In this document: piece after piece, positions 19,157-32,458 of the stretch | Position numbering within the stretch: position 1 is the stretch's first letter | Layout: each line of letters starts with the position of its first letter | Source: Pseudomonas flexibilis | GTDB taxonomy: Bacteria; Pseudomonadota; Gammaproteobacteria; Pseudomonadales; Pseudomonadaceae | Direction: 5' to 3' | DNA: 64,000 nucleotides | Assembly (NCBI RefSeq): GCF_000802425.1 | Contig: NZ_JRUD01000002.1 | Location: 124,001-188,000 of the forward strand | Made by a program: the position numbers and the translations under genes | Notes under the pieces: model-generated | What the model saw: only the letters and a program-made list of their open reading frames with translations | Databases searched by the model: none | Told to the model about the DNA's origin: nothing

Positions 19157-20509
19157 ATGCACATCCACATTCTCGGCATCTGCGGCACCTTCATGGGTTC
19201 GCTGGCGGTGCTGGCCAAGGAACTCGGCCACCATGTCACCGGCTCGGACGCCAACGTCTACCCGCCGATGAGCACCCAGCTCGAGGCCCAGGGCATCCAG
19301 CTGATGCAGGGCTACCTGCCCGAGCATCTGCAGCCGGCGCCGGATCTGGTGGTGATCGGCAACGCGCTGTCGCGCGGCAACCCGGCGGTGGAGTACGTGC
19401 TGAACCAGGGCCTGCCCTACACCAGCGGCCCGCAGTGGCTGGCCGACCACGTGCTGCAGGGTCGCTGGGTGATGGCGGTGGCCGGCACCCATGGCAAGAC
19501 CACCACCAGCAGCATGCTGGCGTGGATCCTCGAACACGCCGGCATGGCGCCGGGCTTTTTGATCGGTGGCGTGCCGCAGAACTTCGCCGTGTCGGCGCGC
19601 CTGGGCGGCACGCCGTTCTTCGTGGTCGAGGCCGACGAATACGACAGCGCCTTCTTCGACAAGCGCTCCAAGTTCGTTCACTACCGGCCGCGCACCGCGA
19701 TCCTCAACAACCTGGAATTCGACCACGCGGACATCTTCCCGGACCTGGCGGCCATCGAACGACAGTTCCACCATCTGGTGCGCACCATTCCCGGCGAGGG
19801 GCTGATCATCCATCCCACCACCGAGCAGGCCATCGAGCGCGTGCTGGGCATGGGCTGCTGGACGCCGGTGCAGACCACCGGCGAGGGCGGCGACTGGCGG
19901 GCGCGCCTGCTGGCCGAGGACGGCTCGCACTTCGAGGTGCTGTTCCAGGGCGAGTCGCAGGGCGAGGTGAACTGGACGCTGACCGGCCGCCACAACGTCG
20001 ACAACGCCCTGGCCGCCCTGGCGGCGGCGCGGCATGTGGGCGTGGTGGGTGCAGTGGGCACCGAGGCGCTGAGCCGGTTCCAGAGCGTCAAGCGGCGCAT
20101 GGAGAAGATCGCCGAGGTAAACGGCGTAACGATCTACGACGACTTCGCCCATCACCCGACTGCTATCGCCACCACCCTCGACGGCCTGCGCAAGCAGGTC
20201 GGCGAAGCGCCGATCGTGGCGGTGATCGAGCCGCGCTCCAATTCCATGAAGCTCGGCGCGCACCGCGACGGCCTGCCGGAATCCGTGGCCCAGGCCGACC
20301 AGGTGATCTGGTACGCGCCGGCGAACCTCGGCTGGGACCTGGGCGCCACGGCAGCCGCCTGCCCGGTGCCGGCGGTGGTCTGCGATTCGCTGGAAGCGAT
20401 CATCGCCCGGGTCAAATCCCAGGTGGCGCCCGGCACCCAGGTGGTGATCATGAGCAACGGCGGCTTCGGCGGCCTGCACGGCAAGCTGGCCAAGGCGCTG
20501 GCGGAGTAG
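19157..20509 (+). CDS. mpl: UDP-MurNAc:L-Ala-gamma-D-Glu-meso-DAP ligase
   Basis: A 450-residue Mur ligase family enzyme that reattaches recycled murein tripeptide to UDP-MurNAc. It begins [17 protein letters not shown] (UDP-binding loop), has the ATP loop [15 protein letters not shown] near residue 110, the [16 protein letters not shown] stretch typical of Mpl and MurC, and [11 protein letters not shown] in the C-terminal region. Length fits Mpl. ATG 19157 is preceded by TTGAGG. Peptidoglycan recycling also involves ampD and ampE at 58-60 kb in this window. Confidence 0.96.
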   Translation: MHIHILGICGTFMGSLAVLAKELGHHVTGSDANVYPPMSTQLEAQGIQLMQGYLPEHLQPAPDLVVIGNALSRGNPAVEYVLNQGLPYTSGPQWLADHVLQGRWVMAVAGTHGKTTTSSMLAWILEHAGMAPGFLIGGVPQNFAVSARLGGTPFFVVEADEYDSAFFDKRSKFVHYRPRTAILNNLEFDHADIFPDLAAIERQFHHLVRTIPGEGLIIHPTTEQAIERVLGMGCWTPVQTTGEGGDWRARLLAEDGSHFEVLFQGESQGEVNWTLTGRHNVDNALAALAAARHVGVVGAVGTEALSRFQSVKRRMEKIAEVNGVTIYDDFAHHPTAIATTLDGLRKQVGEAPIVAVIEPRSNSMKLGAHRDGLPESVAQADQVIWYAPANLGWDLGATAAACPVPAVVCDSLEAIIARVKSQVAPGTQVVIMSNGGFGGLHGKLAKALAE

Positions 20510-20522
20510 GGCAGCACGACCT

Positions 20523-20595
20523 GTAGGAGCGGCTTCAGCCGCGATGCTTTTCCGGCAGGCGCTGGCCAGAAGCTCGCGGCTGAAGCCGCTCCTAC
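20523..20595. repeat. REP doublet GTAGGAGCGGCTTCAGCCGC
   Basis: Two inverted REP units: GTAGGAGCGGCTTCAGCCGC on the left and GCGGCTGAAGCCGCTCCTAC on the right, exact reverse complements over 20 bases, about 33 bases apart. This is the standard pseudomonad REP doublet form. It lies between mpl and ubiX, which are on the same strand, so it may tune read-through. Confidence 0.92.
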
Positions 20596-20636
20596 AAAAA
20601 ATGGTGGCCCCGCAACCAACCCACGAGGAAGGCAAC

Positions 20637-21266
20637 ATGACCGGCCCGCAACGCATCACCCTGGCGATGACCGGCGCTTCCGGCGCCCAGTACGGCCTGC
20701 GCCTGCTCGACTGCCTGGTGCAGGAGGAGCGCGAGGTGCATTTCCTGATCTCCAAGGCCGCGCAGCTGGTGCTGGCCACCGAGACTGACGTGGTGCTGCC
20801 GGCCAAGCCGCAGGCCATGCAGGCGTTTCTCACCGAATACACCGGTGCCGCGCCGGGGCAGATCCGCGTGTACGGCAAGGAAGACTGGATGGCCCCGGTG
20901 GCCTCCGGCTCCGGCGCGCCGGCGGCGATGGTGGTGGTGCCGTGCAGCACCGGCACCCTGTCGGCGATCGCCACGGGCGCCTGCAACAACCTGATCGAGC
21001 GCGCCGCCGACGTGGCCCTCAAGGAGCGCCGCCAGCTGATCCTGGTGCCGCGCGAGGCGCCGTACTCCAGCATCCACCTGGAGAACATGCTCAGGCTGTC
21101 GAACATGGGCGTGACCATCCTGCCGGCCTCGCCGGGCTTCTATAACCAGCCGCAGACCGTCGAGGACCTGGTGGACTTCGTGGTGGCGCGCATCCTCAAC
21201 TGCCTGGGCGTGCCCCAGGACCTGCTGCCGCGCTGGGGCGAGCACCATCTGGTCAGCGACGATTGA
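20637..21266 (+). CDS. ubiX: Flavin prenyltransferase UbiX
   Basis: A 209-residue UbiX that prenylates FMN to make the prFMN cofactor for the UbiD decarboxylase in ubiquinone synthesis. FMN and prenyl-phosphate binding motifs: [18 protein letters not shown] at residues 10-27, [16 protein letters not shown], and the [17 protein letters not shown] loop. GAGGAAGG precedes ATG 20637; an in-frame ATG 93 bases upstream falls in the REP and is rejected. The mpl-ubiX order matches P. aeruginosa. Confidence 0.96.
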   Translation: MTGPQRITLAMTGASGAQYGLRLLDCLVQEEREVHFLISKAAQLVLATETDVVLPAKPQAMQAFLTEYTGAAPGQIRVYGKEDWMAPVASGSGAPAAMVVVPCSTGTLSAIATGACNNLIERAADVALKERRQLILVPREAPYSSIHLENMLRLSNMGVTILPASPGFYNQPQTVEDLVDFVVARILNCLGVPQDLLPRWGEHHLVSDD

Positions 21267-21333
21267 CCTGGATCGGCGTCGCCCGCCGAGGCAGCGCCGA
21301 TAATCCGGACACGAGCCATACAGGGAGTCGAGT

Positions 21334-23136
<1,803 letters not shown>

Positions 23137-23166
23137 GGCGCCGGCGTTGCCGCCCTGCAGGGACTC

Positions 23167-23252
23167 GTAGGGCGGACAACGTCGTTCTTGTCCGCCGGGC
23201 GCGGCTGCGGTCGGGCACCTGTCGGCGGACAGGAAAGCGCTGTCCGCCCTAC
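23167..23252. repeat. Long inverted repeat of the GTAGGGCGG family
   Basis: The near-twin of 4492-4577 (80 of 86 positions the same by hand alignment, both 30-base arms identical). It is followed directly by a degenerate half copy (GAGAACGCCGTTCTTGCCCGCC) up to about 23310, abutting the MBL gene's stop. Confidence 0.9.
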
Positions 23253-23308
23253 GGGCCTGGAGAACGCCGTTCTTGCCCGCCGGACGCGGCTTCGGCCGCG
23301 CCAGGAAA

Positions 23309-24175
23309 TCAGGCGCTCACGCCCACCACTTCCCCCGTGGCGTCGGCCAGGCCGTACTTGCCCTTGCCGTCGCGCACCACGCGGCCGATGGCGATCTTGG
23401 GGTCGTGGGTGAACACCAGACGGCCGTTATTGAGCAGCATGCGCTCAAGGAGCATTTCCTTCTCCTCGATCAGGCCTTCCGGGAAGCGGTCGTAGCCCAT
23501 GGTGATCGGCAGGTGCACCCAGGGCGCGCCGGGGATCAGGTCGCCGGGGTAGAGCACCGGGCCGTTGGGCATGGCGATCTCCGGCAGCATCTGCCCGGGA
23601 GTGTGGCCATCGCTCCAGTGCAGGCGCCAGCCTTCACCGAGCTGCGCGCAGTCGGGGGCTTCGTCGATCAGTTCCAGACGACCGCTGTCTTCCAGCAGCG
23701 TCAGCAGGGAGGGGATATACGAGGCGCGGTCGCGCGAGTGTGGGTGCTGGGCGCGCTTCCACTGGCGCTTGCCGACCAGGAAGCGCGCGTTGGGGAACAG
23801 CAGGCGCGGCGGCTGGCCCTCCTCCCAGGCGGCGAGCAGACCGCCGGCGTGGTCGAAGTGCAGGTGGGTGAGCACCACCAGGTCGATGTCCTCATGGCTG
23901 AGGCCGACCGCCGCCAGGTTGTCGAGCAGTACGTGACGGTCTTCCTGCACGCCGAAGCGCTGCTTGAGCTCCGGGGCGAAGAAGGCGCCGATGCCGGACT
24001 CGACCAGAATGTTGCGTCCGGGCTCCTGCACCAGCAGCGCGCGGCAGCCCAGGTCGATGCGGTTCTGCGCGTCGGGTTGCATCCAGCGCTCCCAGAGCGC
24101 CTTGGGGGCGTTGCCGAACATGGCGCCGCCATCGAGTTTCTGACTGTTGCCCAGCAGAGTGGTCAGGGTTCGCAT
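23309..24175 (-). CDS. MBL-fold metallo-hydrolase
   Basis: A 288-residue metallo-beta-lactamase fold hydrolase. Metal ligands are in [11 protein letters not shown], the later [10 protein letters not shown] histidine, the LYPGDLIPG aspartate and the C-terminal [10 protein letters not shown] histidine. No signal peptide. The family covers lactonases, thioesterases and others; the substrate is unknown. AGGAG lies nine bases before ATG 24175. It follows the acyl-CoA dehydrogenase gene on the same strand but a terminator intervenes, so it has its own promoter or depends on read-through. Confidence 0.88.
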   Translation of the reverse strand: MRTLTTLLGNSQKLDGGAMFGNAPKALWERWMQPDAQNRIDLGCRALLVQEPGRNILVESGIGAFFAPELKQRFGVQEDRHVLLDNLAAVGLSHEDIDLVVLTHLHFDHAGGLLAAWEEGQPPRLLFPNARFLVGKRQWKRAQHPHSRDRASYIPSLLTLLEDSGRLELIDEAPDCAQLGEGWRLHWSDGHTPGQMLPEIAMPNGPVLYPGDLIPGAPWVHLPITMGYDRFPEGLIEEKEMLLERMLLNNGRLVFTHDPKIAIGRVVRDGKGKYGLADATGEVVGVSA

Positions 24176-24221
24176 GTTGTTATTCTCCTGGCCTGCTGCC
24201 GCCCGCACGCGGGGCAGCGGA

Positions 24222-24262
24222 ATAAAAAAGCGCGACACCGAAAGCGAGGGGATGCGTCGCGC
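24222..24262 (-). terminator. Rho-independent terminator after the acyl-CoA operon
   Basis: On the minus strand GCGCGAC ... GTCGCGC forms a 7-bp GC-rich stem, followed directly by six Ts. It lies 40 bases past the acyl-CoA dehydrogenase stop and upstream of the MBL gene. Confidence 0.8.
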
Positions 24263-24301
24263 AAGTGACTGAATGGTGGTGGTTTCTCGCCGATCCAACC
24301 A

Positions 24302-26071
<1,770 letters not shown>

Positions 26072-26161
26072 CACGGGATCCTCGATGGCGCGCCGCAGGC
26101 ACGGAGCCTGCGGCGTCAGGGGATAAAACGGGGCCGGCGCGGGGAGGCGCCGGCCCAAGGG

Positions 26162-27556
26162 TCAGTCGGCCTTGGGGGCGGGGGCGCCCTGATCAGGGGA
26201 ACCGCTGACAGAATCCTTGCTGCTGGCGAACTTCAGCAGGTGGGTGCGCTCCACCAGGATGTACAGCACCGCGCCGGCGGCCAGGCCCCAGCCCGCGCCG
26301 TAGACGGCGAGCACCACGCCCATGGTGCCGGCGATGCCGCGCTCGGTGTTGTTGTTGAGCTGCTCGAAGCCGACCATCAGGCAGATGTAGCCGGTGAGGA
26401 TCAGCGTCAGCGACAGGGCGATCGGCAGCACCGGCTGGAAGAAGCTCACCAGCGGCAGGATGAACAGCGCGATGAAGCCGGTGATCCAGAAGGTGCCGGC
26501 GCCGCTGTAGATGGAGTCCATCGCCTTGCGGCCGTACTTGTAGCGCTCGGCCATGGTGGCGGCCACCGCGGTCCACAGCGGGCCGGCCAGGCCCGGGTAG
26601 GGCGCGAAGAAGGCGTGCAGGGCGTTGCGGATGGCGGTCACCAGGTGGATGCGGTCGACGTTGTTGTCGATCTTCTCGTCGGTGCGCAGCTCATCGGCGC
26701 GCTGCATCAGCGACTGGCCGACGATGATGTCGCCGAAGGCGATCACGTAGGCGATGATCGCGGTCGGCACGGCCAGCAGGAACACCTGGGCGTCCGGGAA
26801 GCCGACGCTGAACGGCAGGTAGTTCCACATCTCGCCGAAGGCCGGCGCGGTGATGCCCCACTTCACGTCCGGCATGTTGTATTCGCCGACGGCGATGCCG
26901 ATGAAGATGGCCACCAGCATGCCCGGCACCATGCCGTAGTTGACGATCTTGCGGGCGAACGGCACGCGCTCGGTGAGGCCCTTGAAGGACACCGAGAACA
27001 TCAGGTACAGGCAGATCAGGCTGCCCAGCACCAGAGAGATCGGCGTGTTGGCCAGGCGGCCGCCAGCGTCGATCTCGCCGATCAGCGCGGCGATGCCGGC
27101 GCCGATGATGATGCCGCCCTTCATGGAGTTGGGGATCAGCCGCACCAGCACACTGCCCAGCCGGGTGATGCCGAGGAACAGGAATATCACGAACACCAGG
27201 AACTGCAGGGCGAACAGCGCCTGGATGGCCTGCGGGCCCGGCTCGAAGTTGCCGAGGAACAGCAGCACCACCGGAATGCCGGGGGTGATCCAGCCCGGCA
27301 CCAGCGGCACGCCGAGCAGCGCCGGCAGCATGAAGCCGATGCCGCACACCACCACGTAGGCCAGCGCCACGTCGTAGGGCAGGCCGAGGAATTTCTGCAG
27401 CAGCGGAATCATGCCCAGGCTGACCACGAACATGATCAGCGCCTGGAGCATCTCCGCGGTTTCCCAGCGGTAGTGAACGAACGGCAGGCGGATTTTGAAC
27501 GGGCCGAAGGCCCAGAACGGCTGCTCGGCGCCGTCCTTGCGATGAATCAGTTGCAT
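26162..27556 (-). CDS. NCS2 (SLC23-like) family permease
   Basis: A 464-residue inner membrane transporter with about 12-14 hydrophobic segments. The region with GGIIIGAGIAALIGEIDAGG and the AYVIAFGDIIVGQSLMQRADE segment match the uracil/xanthine (NCS2, solute carrier 23) fold, but typical purine-permease signatures are weak. Sitting between a CoA ligase and an acyl-CoA dehydrogenase, it could import the organic acid they activate; that is inference. The N-terminal MQLIHRKDGAEQPFWAFGPF is cytoplasmic. Start at ATG 27556. Confidence 0.8.
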   Translation of the reverse strand: MQLIHRKDGAEQPFWAFGPFKIRLPFVHYRWETAEMLQALIMFVVSLGMIPLLQKFLGLPYDVALAYVVVCGIGFMLPALLGVPLVPGWITPGIPVVLLFLGNFEPGPQAIQALFALQFLVFVIFLFLGITRLGSVLVRLIPNSMKGGIIIGAGIAALIGEIDAGGRLANTPISLVLGSLICLYLMFSVSFKGLTERVPFARKIVNYGMVPGMLVAIFIGIAVGEYNMPDVKWGITAPAFGEMWNYLPFSVGFPDAQVFLLAVPTAIIAYVIAFGDIIVGQSLMQRADELRTDEKIDNNVDRIHLVTAIRNALHAFFAPYPGLAGPLWTAVAATMAERYKYGRKAMDSIYSGAGTFWITGFIALFILPLVSFFQPVLPIALSLTLILTGYICLMVGFEQLNNNTERGIAGTMGVVLAVYGAGWGLAAGAVLYILVERTHLLKFASSKDSVSGSPDQGAPAPKAD

Positions 27557-27655
27557 GCGAAGTCTCCGTCGGCCAGGCGCGAGGCGCGGCCGTCTTGTTG
27601 TTGTTGTGAAACGGGCTGAAACGGGGCGACCGGCGCGGCCGCCCGGAGTGACGCG

Positions 27656-29275
27656 TTACAGGGCCTTGGCCATGTCACGCAGCACGTATTTCTGGATCTT
27701 CCCGGTACTGGTCTTGGGCAGCGCGGTGAAGACCACGGTCTTCGGCACCTTGAAGGCCGCCAGGTGTTCGCGGCAGAACTGGATGATGTCCTGCTGGCTG
27801 GCCGCGTGGCCGGCCTTGAGGGTGATGAAGGCGCAGGGCGTCTCGCCCCACTTCTCGTCGGGACGGGCCACCACGGCGGCTTCCAGCACGTCCGGGTGGC
27901 GGTACAGCACGCCCTCGACCTCGATGGTGGAGATGTTCTCGCCGCCGGAAATGATGATGTCCTTCAGGCGGTCCTTGATCTCCACATAGCCGTCCGGGTG
28001 GCACACGGCCAGGTCGCCGGTGTGGAACCAGCCGCCGTGGAAGGCTTCCTTCGTGGCGGTGGGGTTCTTCAGGTAGCCCTTCATCACCGTGTTGCCGCGC
28101 ATGAAGATCTCGCCGATGGTCTCGCCGTCGCGCGGCACCGGTTCGAGGGTCTTCGGGTCGCCGACCATCACGCCTTCCAGGGTCGGGTAACGCACGCCCT
28201 GGCGGGCCTTGATGCGCGCGCGCTCGTCCAGGCTCAGTTCGTCCCACTCGCCGTGCCAGGCGCACACGGTGACCGGGCCGTACACCTCGGTGAGGCCATA
28301 CACGTGGGTGACCTTGATGCCCATTTCCTCCACGGCGCCGATCACCTTGGCCGGCGGCGCAGCGCCGGCGACCATGGCGTGCACCGGGTGGTCGATGGCC
28401 GCCTTGGCCTCCGGCGGCATGTTGACCAGCGCGTTGAGAACGATGGGCGCGCCGCACAGGTGGGTGACCTGCTCGTCGCGGATCAGGTTGAGGATCTTCT
28501 GCGGGTCGACCCGGCGCAGGAACACGTGCACGCCGGCCAGCGCGGTGACGGTCCAGGGGTAGCACCAGCCGTTGCAGTGGAACATCGGCAGGGTCCACAG
28601 GTAGACCGGCTGCATGCCCATCGACCAGGTCATCTGGTTGCCCAGCGCGTTCAGGTAGGCGCCGCGATGGTGGTAGACCACGCCCTTGGGGTTGCCGGTG
28701 GTGCCGGAGGTGTAGTTGAGGCTGATCGCCTGCCACTCGTCGTCCGGCCACTGCCAGGCAAACTCCGGATCGCCCTCGGTGAGGAAGGCCTCGTAGTCCA
28801 GCTCGCTGACTGCCTCGCCCTCGCCGTATTCGGGGTCGTCCACGTCGATCACCAGGATCGGCCGGCCGAGCATGCCCACGGCGGCGCGGATCACCTCATG
28901 GAACTCGCGGTCGGTGATCAGCGCCTTGGCCTCGCCGTGCTGCAGCATGAAGGCGATGGCTTCGGCGTCCAGGCGCACGTTCAGGGTGTTGAGCACCGCG
29001 CCGATCATCGGCACGCCGAAATGCGCTTCGAGCATGGCCGGGATGTTCGGCAGCATCGCCGCCACCGTGTCGCCCTTCTTGATGCCGCGACCGGCCAGCG
29101 CCGAGGCCAGGCGGCGGCAGCGCGCATAGGTCTCGGCCCAGTTGCGCCGAATGGAGCCGTGGACAACCGCCGGGTAATGCGGATAGATGGCGGCCGTGCG
29201 CTCGATGAAGCTCAGCGGCGACAGGGCGATGTGGTTGACGGGGGAGCGGGCCAGGCCCTGTTCGAAGATGGACAT
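27656..29275 (-). CDS. Acyl-CoA synthetase (AMP-forming)
   Basis: A 539-residue ANL-superfamily ligase activating a carboxylic acid to its CoA ester via an acyl-AMP. Motifs: P-loop LNYTSGTTGNPKGVVYHHRG (about residues 185-204), YGLTEVYGPV, the hinge region FHTGDLAVCHPDGYVEIKDR and the catalytic lysine in TSTGKIQKYVLRD. Length and sequence style fit the medium-chain/3-methylthiopropionate (DmdB) group. It is the first gene of the operon and is divergent from the histidine kinase gene, with 181 bases between starts. Related genes sit beside bfiSR in P. aeruginosa (PA4198 by memory). Confidence 0.92.
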   Translation of the reverse strand: MSIFEQGLARSPVNHIALSPLSFIERTAAIYPHYPAVVHGSIRRNWAETYARCRRLASALAGRGIKKGDTVAAMLPNIPAMLEAHFGVPMIGAVLNTLNVRLDAEAIAFMLQHGEAKALITDREFHEVIRAAVGMLGRPILVIDVDDPEYGEGEAVSELDYEAFLTEGDPEFAWQWPDDEWQAISLNYTSGTTGNPKGVVYHHRGAYLNALGNQMTWSMGMQPVYLWTLPMFHCNGWCYPWTVTALAGVHVFLRRVDPQKILNLIRDEQVTHLCGAPIVLNALVNMPPEAKAAIDHPVHAMVAGAAPPAKVIGAVEEMGIKVTHVYGLTEVYGPVTVCAWHGEWDELSLDERARIKARQGVRYPTLEGVMVGDPKTLEPVPRDGETIGEIFMRGNTVMKGYLKNPTATKEAFHGGWFHTGDLAVCHPDGYVEIKDRLKDIIISGGENISTIEVEGVLYRHPDVLEAAVVARPDEKWGETPCAFITLKAGHAASQQDIIQFCREHLAAFKVPKTVVFTALPKTSTGKIQKYVLRDMAKAL

Positions 29276-29402
29276 GCACGTTACCTGCGGCTGATTGTTG
29301 GCTCTGGTTATGAGTTGCCGGGTCGGGGCTCTGCTGTGTGTGACAGCGCGGGCCCGTACCTTTCTGCAAGCTGGCTTTACTTATAGAGAGCGCGTAGGTG
29401 GA

Positions 29403-29418
29403 TTGGTATATAAACCAA
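29403..29418. promoter_or_regulatory. Inverted repeat in the divergent intergenic region
   Basis: TTGGTATATAAACCAA, with TTGGT/ACCAA arms and an A/T-rich centre, lies 39 bases before the kinase start and 128 bases before the ligase start. The surrounding 60 bases are strikingly A/T-rich for this genome and hold promoter-like TATA stretches. It could be the operator of the adjacent response regulator. Confidence 0.45.
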
Positions 29419-29456
29419 GGTTTTATAGTGGTTCTACTAGATCGGATCTCGAATAG

Positions 29457-31721
29457 ATGAAGGCGCTCGAATTGCAGTCACAGTTGCTGCTGCGCCGGGT
29501 GGGCGAACAGCGCCCGCTGGCCGAATGCGCGGCGGCGCTGTGCGAGCTGCTGCGCGGTTGCCCGCCGGTGCGGGCGGCCTGGTACCTGGCCTGGCAGCCG
29601 GCCAGTGGCAGCTATATCCCGGTCTGCGGCGGGCGCCTGCCGCCGGCGGCGGACGATCCGCTGACCCTCAGCGACCAGCCGCTGCACACCCTCCTGCAGC
29701 GGCAGACGCGGCTGTCGCTGGCCGAGCTGCGCCAGGTGCCCTGCTGGCTGGCCGGCCGCCTGCGTCGCGCCGGCGTCGAGCAGGGCCTGGCGGTGTCCCT
29801 GAGCCTGCTGCCGGGGCAGCCCGGCCTGCTGTTGCTGCACGTGGGGGAGGGCAGTGATCCGGCGCTGGAGCTGGCGCTGGCCCTGCTGCGCAGTCTGCTG
29901 GCCAACGCCGTCGGTCAGCCATCGAGCCCTCCCTGGCTGGACGCCGACCCGCAGCCGGCGCTGCTGCTGGACGGCGCCGCCGAGCCGCTGGGCCATAACA
30001 GCGCCTGGCAGCGGCTGCTCGCCGGGCAGTCCGCCGAGCGCGTGCTGCCGGTCAACCATGTGCAGCTGGTGCGCGCCTGCCTGGCCCAGCGCCGGGCCAT
30101 CGAGGGCGTCGAGGCGAGCGCCGGCGAGCGCATCCTGCTGTGGAGCTATGTGCCCGAGCCTGCGGCCGGCCGTGTGCTGGCGCGCTGTCGCGACGCCAGC
30201 GCCGAGGTGCGCGCCGGCCGCGAGGCGGCGCGGGCGCGGCGCCTGTACCGGCTGATCACCGAGAACACCACCGACCTGATCTCCCGCCACACCCTGGACG
30301 GCCGCTTCCTCGACGCCTCGCCGGCCAGCTGGACGCTGCTCGGCTACTGGCCGGAGCAACTGCGCGGCACGCCGGCGCGCGCGCTGTTCCACCCCCAGGA
30401 CCTGAGCCAGCTGGTGGAACGCGCACGCAGCGCCCTGGAGCAGGACGGCTACCACACCATGACCTACCGCGTGCGCCATCGCGATGGTCATTTCCTGTGG
30501 TTCGAGACCGCCTGCCGGGCGATCCGCGAGACCTACACCGGCCAGGTGGTCGAGGTGGTCGCCGTGTCCCGCGACATCACCGCCCGGGTGCAGGCCGAGG
30601 AAAACCGTCGACGGCTGGCCGAGGTGGTGGAGGTGAACACCGACCTGGTGATGTTCGTCGACGCCGAGGGGCGGCTGACCTACCTCAATCCGGCGGCGCG
30701 CCGCGCCCTGGGCGTGGTGGGCGAACAGCTGCCCGCGCTGGAGGCGCTGCTCGGCGCCGAGGACTTGCGGCGCCTGCGCGGCGAAGGTCGCGAAGGCGCC
30801 GAACAGCGCGGCGTGTGGAGTGGCGAGGCGCGCCTGCAGCCGCAGGGCGACGGCCCCTCGCTGCCGGTATCGCTGGTGCTGCTGGCGCACCGACCGACCA
30901 GCGGCGAGCGCTACTACTCGCTGGTGGCCCGCGACATGACCGAGCGCGAACTGCGCGAGGCCCAGCAGCGTCGCCACCAGGACGAACTGGCGCACACCGC
31001 GCGGCTGGTCACCCTGGGCGAGCTGGCCTCGGGCATCGCCCACGAGATCAATCAGCCGCTGGCGGCAGTGGTCAACTACGCGGGCGCCAGCCAGCGCTAC
31101 CTGCAATCGCTGGACAGCAACCCGCAGGCCGCCGAGCGCATCGCCCAGGGGCTGGCGCGCATCACCGAGCAGGCCAACCACGCCTCCGCAGTCATCCGCC
31201 GCCTGCGCGCCTTCCTGCGCAAGGGCCAGCGCCGCATGCAGGCCCTGGACGTGGCGCAGGTGGCGCGCGAGGCCGTGCGCCTGTGCGCCTGGGAGGCGGC
31301 GCAGGCGCAGGTGACGGTGGACGAGCGAATGGATGACAATCTGCCGCCGGCCTATGCCGATCCGGTGCTGCTCGAACAGGTGCTGCTCAATCTGCTGCGC
31401 AACGCCATCGACGCCAACCGCGAGCGACATGCCGGGGCCGCCTCGCACATCGTGCTGAGCACCGCCCTGCAGCCCGGCGAGCTGTGCGTGCGGGTCGAGG
31501 ACCAGGGCCCCGGCGCGGACGCCGAGCGGCTGGCGCAGATGTTCACGCCGTTCTTCACCAGCAAGCCGGACGGCCTCGGGCTGGGCCTGTCGATGAGCCG
31601 CAGCATCGTCGAAGGCTTCGGCGGCGCGCTGGAGGCACGACCTGGCGCGCAGGGCGGCCTGTGTCTGGAATGCCGCCTGCCGCTGCGCGATAACCATAAC
31701 GAGACAGGGAACAGGCCATGA
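29457..31721 (+). CDS. bfiS: PAS-domain sensor histidine kinase, BfiS-like
   Basis: A 754-residue soluble-looking kinase with no clear transmembrane helix. Residues 1-260 are a leucine-rich region of unknown fold, followed by PAS 1 (about 263-385; DGRFLDASPASWTLLGY) and PAS 2 (about 390-500; DAEGRLTYLNPAARRALG), a HisKA domain with the phosphoacceptor His529 in GIAHEINQPLAAVVNYAG, and a HATPase with NLLRNAIDANRE, DQGPGADAERL and GLGLGLSMSRS. The core is of FixL/DctB type. The position beside a FixJ-type regulator and divergent acyl-CoA genes resembles bfiS (PA4197). Its stop overlaps the regulator start. Confidence 0.75.
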   Translation: MKALELQSQLLLRRVGEQRPLAECAAALCELLRGCPPVRAAWYLAWQPASGSYIPVCGGRLPPAADDPLTLSDQPLHTLLQRQTRLSLAELRQVPCWLAGRLRRAGVEQGLAVSLSLLPGQPGLLLLHVGEGSDPALELALALLRSLLANAVGQPSSPPWLDADPQPALLLDGAAEPLGHNSAWQRLLAGQSAERVLPVNHVQLVRACLAQRRAIEGVEASAGERILLWSYVPEPAAGRVLARCRDASAEVRAGREAARARRLYRLITENTTDLISRHTLDGRFLDASPASWTLLGYWPEQLRGTPARALFHPQDLSQLVERARSALEQDGYHTMTYRVRHRDGHFLWFETACRAIRETYTGQVVEVVAVSRDITARVQAEENRRRLAEVVEVNTDLVMFVDAEGRLTYLNPAARRALGVVGEQLPALEALLGAEDLRRLRGEGREGAEQRGVWSGEARLQPQGDGPSLPVSLVLLAHRPTSGERYYSLVARDMTERELREAQQRRHQDELAHTARLVTLGELASGIAHEINQPLAAVVNYAGASQRYLQSLDSNPQAAERIAQGLARITEQANHASAVIRRLRAFLRKGQRRMQALDVAQVAREAVRLCAWEAAQAQVTVDERMDDNLPPAYADPVLLEQVLLNLLRNAIDANRERHAGAASHIVLSTALQPGELCVRVEDQGPGADAERLAQMFTPFFTSKPDGLGLGLSMSRSIVEGFGGALEARPGAQGGLCLECRLPLRDNHNETGNRP

Positions 31722-32350
31722 AGCCACAGGAACAACGGGTGTATGTGGTGGATGATGACCCGGGCATGCTGGATTCCACCGTCTGGCTGCTGGAGTCGGT
31801 GGGCATTCAGGCGCTGCCGTTCACCAGCGGCCAGGCCTTCCTCGACGCTTGCACGCCCTCGCCCCACGCTTGCGTGCTGCTCGATGTGCGCATGCCGGGC
31901 ATGGGCGGGCTGCATGTGCAGGAGGCCATGCGCCAGCGCGGCCTGGACCTGCCGGTGATCTTCGTCAGCGGCCACGCCGACGTGCCCATCGTGGTGCGCG
32001 CCTTCCGGGCCGGCGCAGTGGATTTCATCGAGAAGCCCTACAACGAGCAGCTGCTGCTCGACAGCGTGCAGCAGGCCCTCAGCCGCGCCACGCCAGGCAA
32101 CGGGCTCGACGCGGTGCGCGAGCGCCTGGCCAGCCTGACGCCGCGTGAGCGCGACGTGCTGCTGCCGCTGGTGCAGGGCTACACCAACCGCGAGATCGCC
32201 GAGCAGCTGGGGGTCAGCATCAAGACCGTCGACCTGTACCGCTCGCGGGTGATGAAGCGCATGCAGGCCGAGCATTTACCGGCGCTGGTCGGCATGGCCA
32301 TCGCCGCCGGGCTGGTGGATGCGCTGGATGTGCGCGGCAGTCGTGGCTGA
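31718..32350 (+). CDS. bfiR: FixJ/NarL-type response regulator, BfiR-like
   Basis: A 210-residue regulator: receiver domain (1-120) with DDD acidic pocket near residue 10 (YVVDDDPGM), phosphoacceptor Asp56 in LLDVRMPGMGG and Lys in FIEKPYNEQ; then a LuxR-type HTH (about 135-200; LTPRERDVLLPLVQGYTNREIAEQLGVSIKTVDLYRSRV in parts). GGGAACAGGCC precedes ATG, which overlaps the kinase stop by 4 bases (ATGA). In P. aeruginosa BfiSR governs biofilm initiation; direct control of the neighbouring acyl-CoA operon is only inferred. Confidence 0.78.
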   Translation: MKPQEQRVYVVDDDPGMLDSTVWLLESVGIQALPFTSGQAFLDACTPSPHACVLLDVRMPGMGGLHVQEAMRQRGLDLPVIFVSGHADVPIVVRAFRAGAVDFIEKPYNEQLLLDSVQQALSRATPGNGLDAVRERLASLTPRERDVLLPLVQGYTNREIAEQLGVSIKTVDLYRSRVMKRMQAEHLPALVGMAIAAGLVDALDVRGSRG

Positions 32351-32373
32351 ACCCCGGCGCGCCTGCGGCACGC

Positions 32374-32448
32374 GTGGTGGCTCGATGCAGTGCGAACCAC
32401 CCTACGTTCACGACACCTGTAGGGTGGACAACGTCTTTCTTGTCCACC
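32374..32448. repeat. Two adjacent copies of the GTAGGGTGG repeat
   Basis: 32374-32405 holds GTGGTGGCTCGATGCAG to GCGAACCACCCTAC; 32419-32448 holds GTAGGGTGGACAACGTC and TTGTCCACC. The second differs by one base from the copies at 37657 and 49380. It lies between two convergent genes. Confidence 0.85.
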
Positions 32449-32458
32449 ATCGCAGCCG

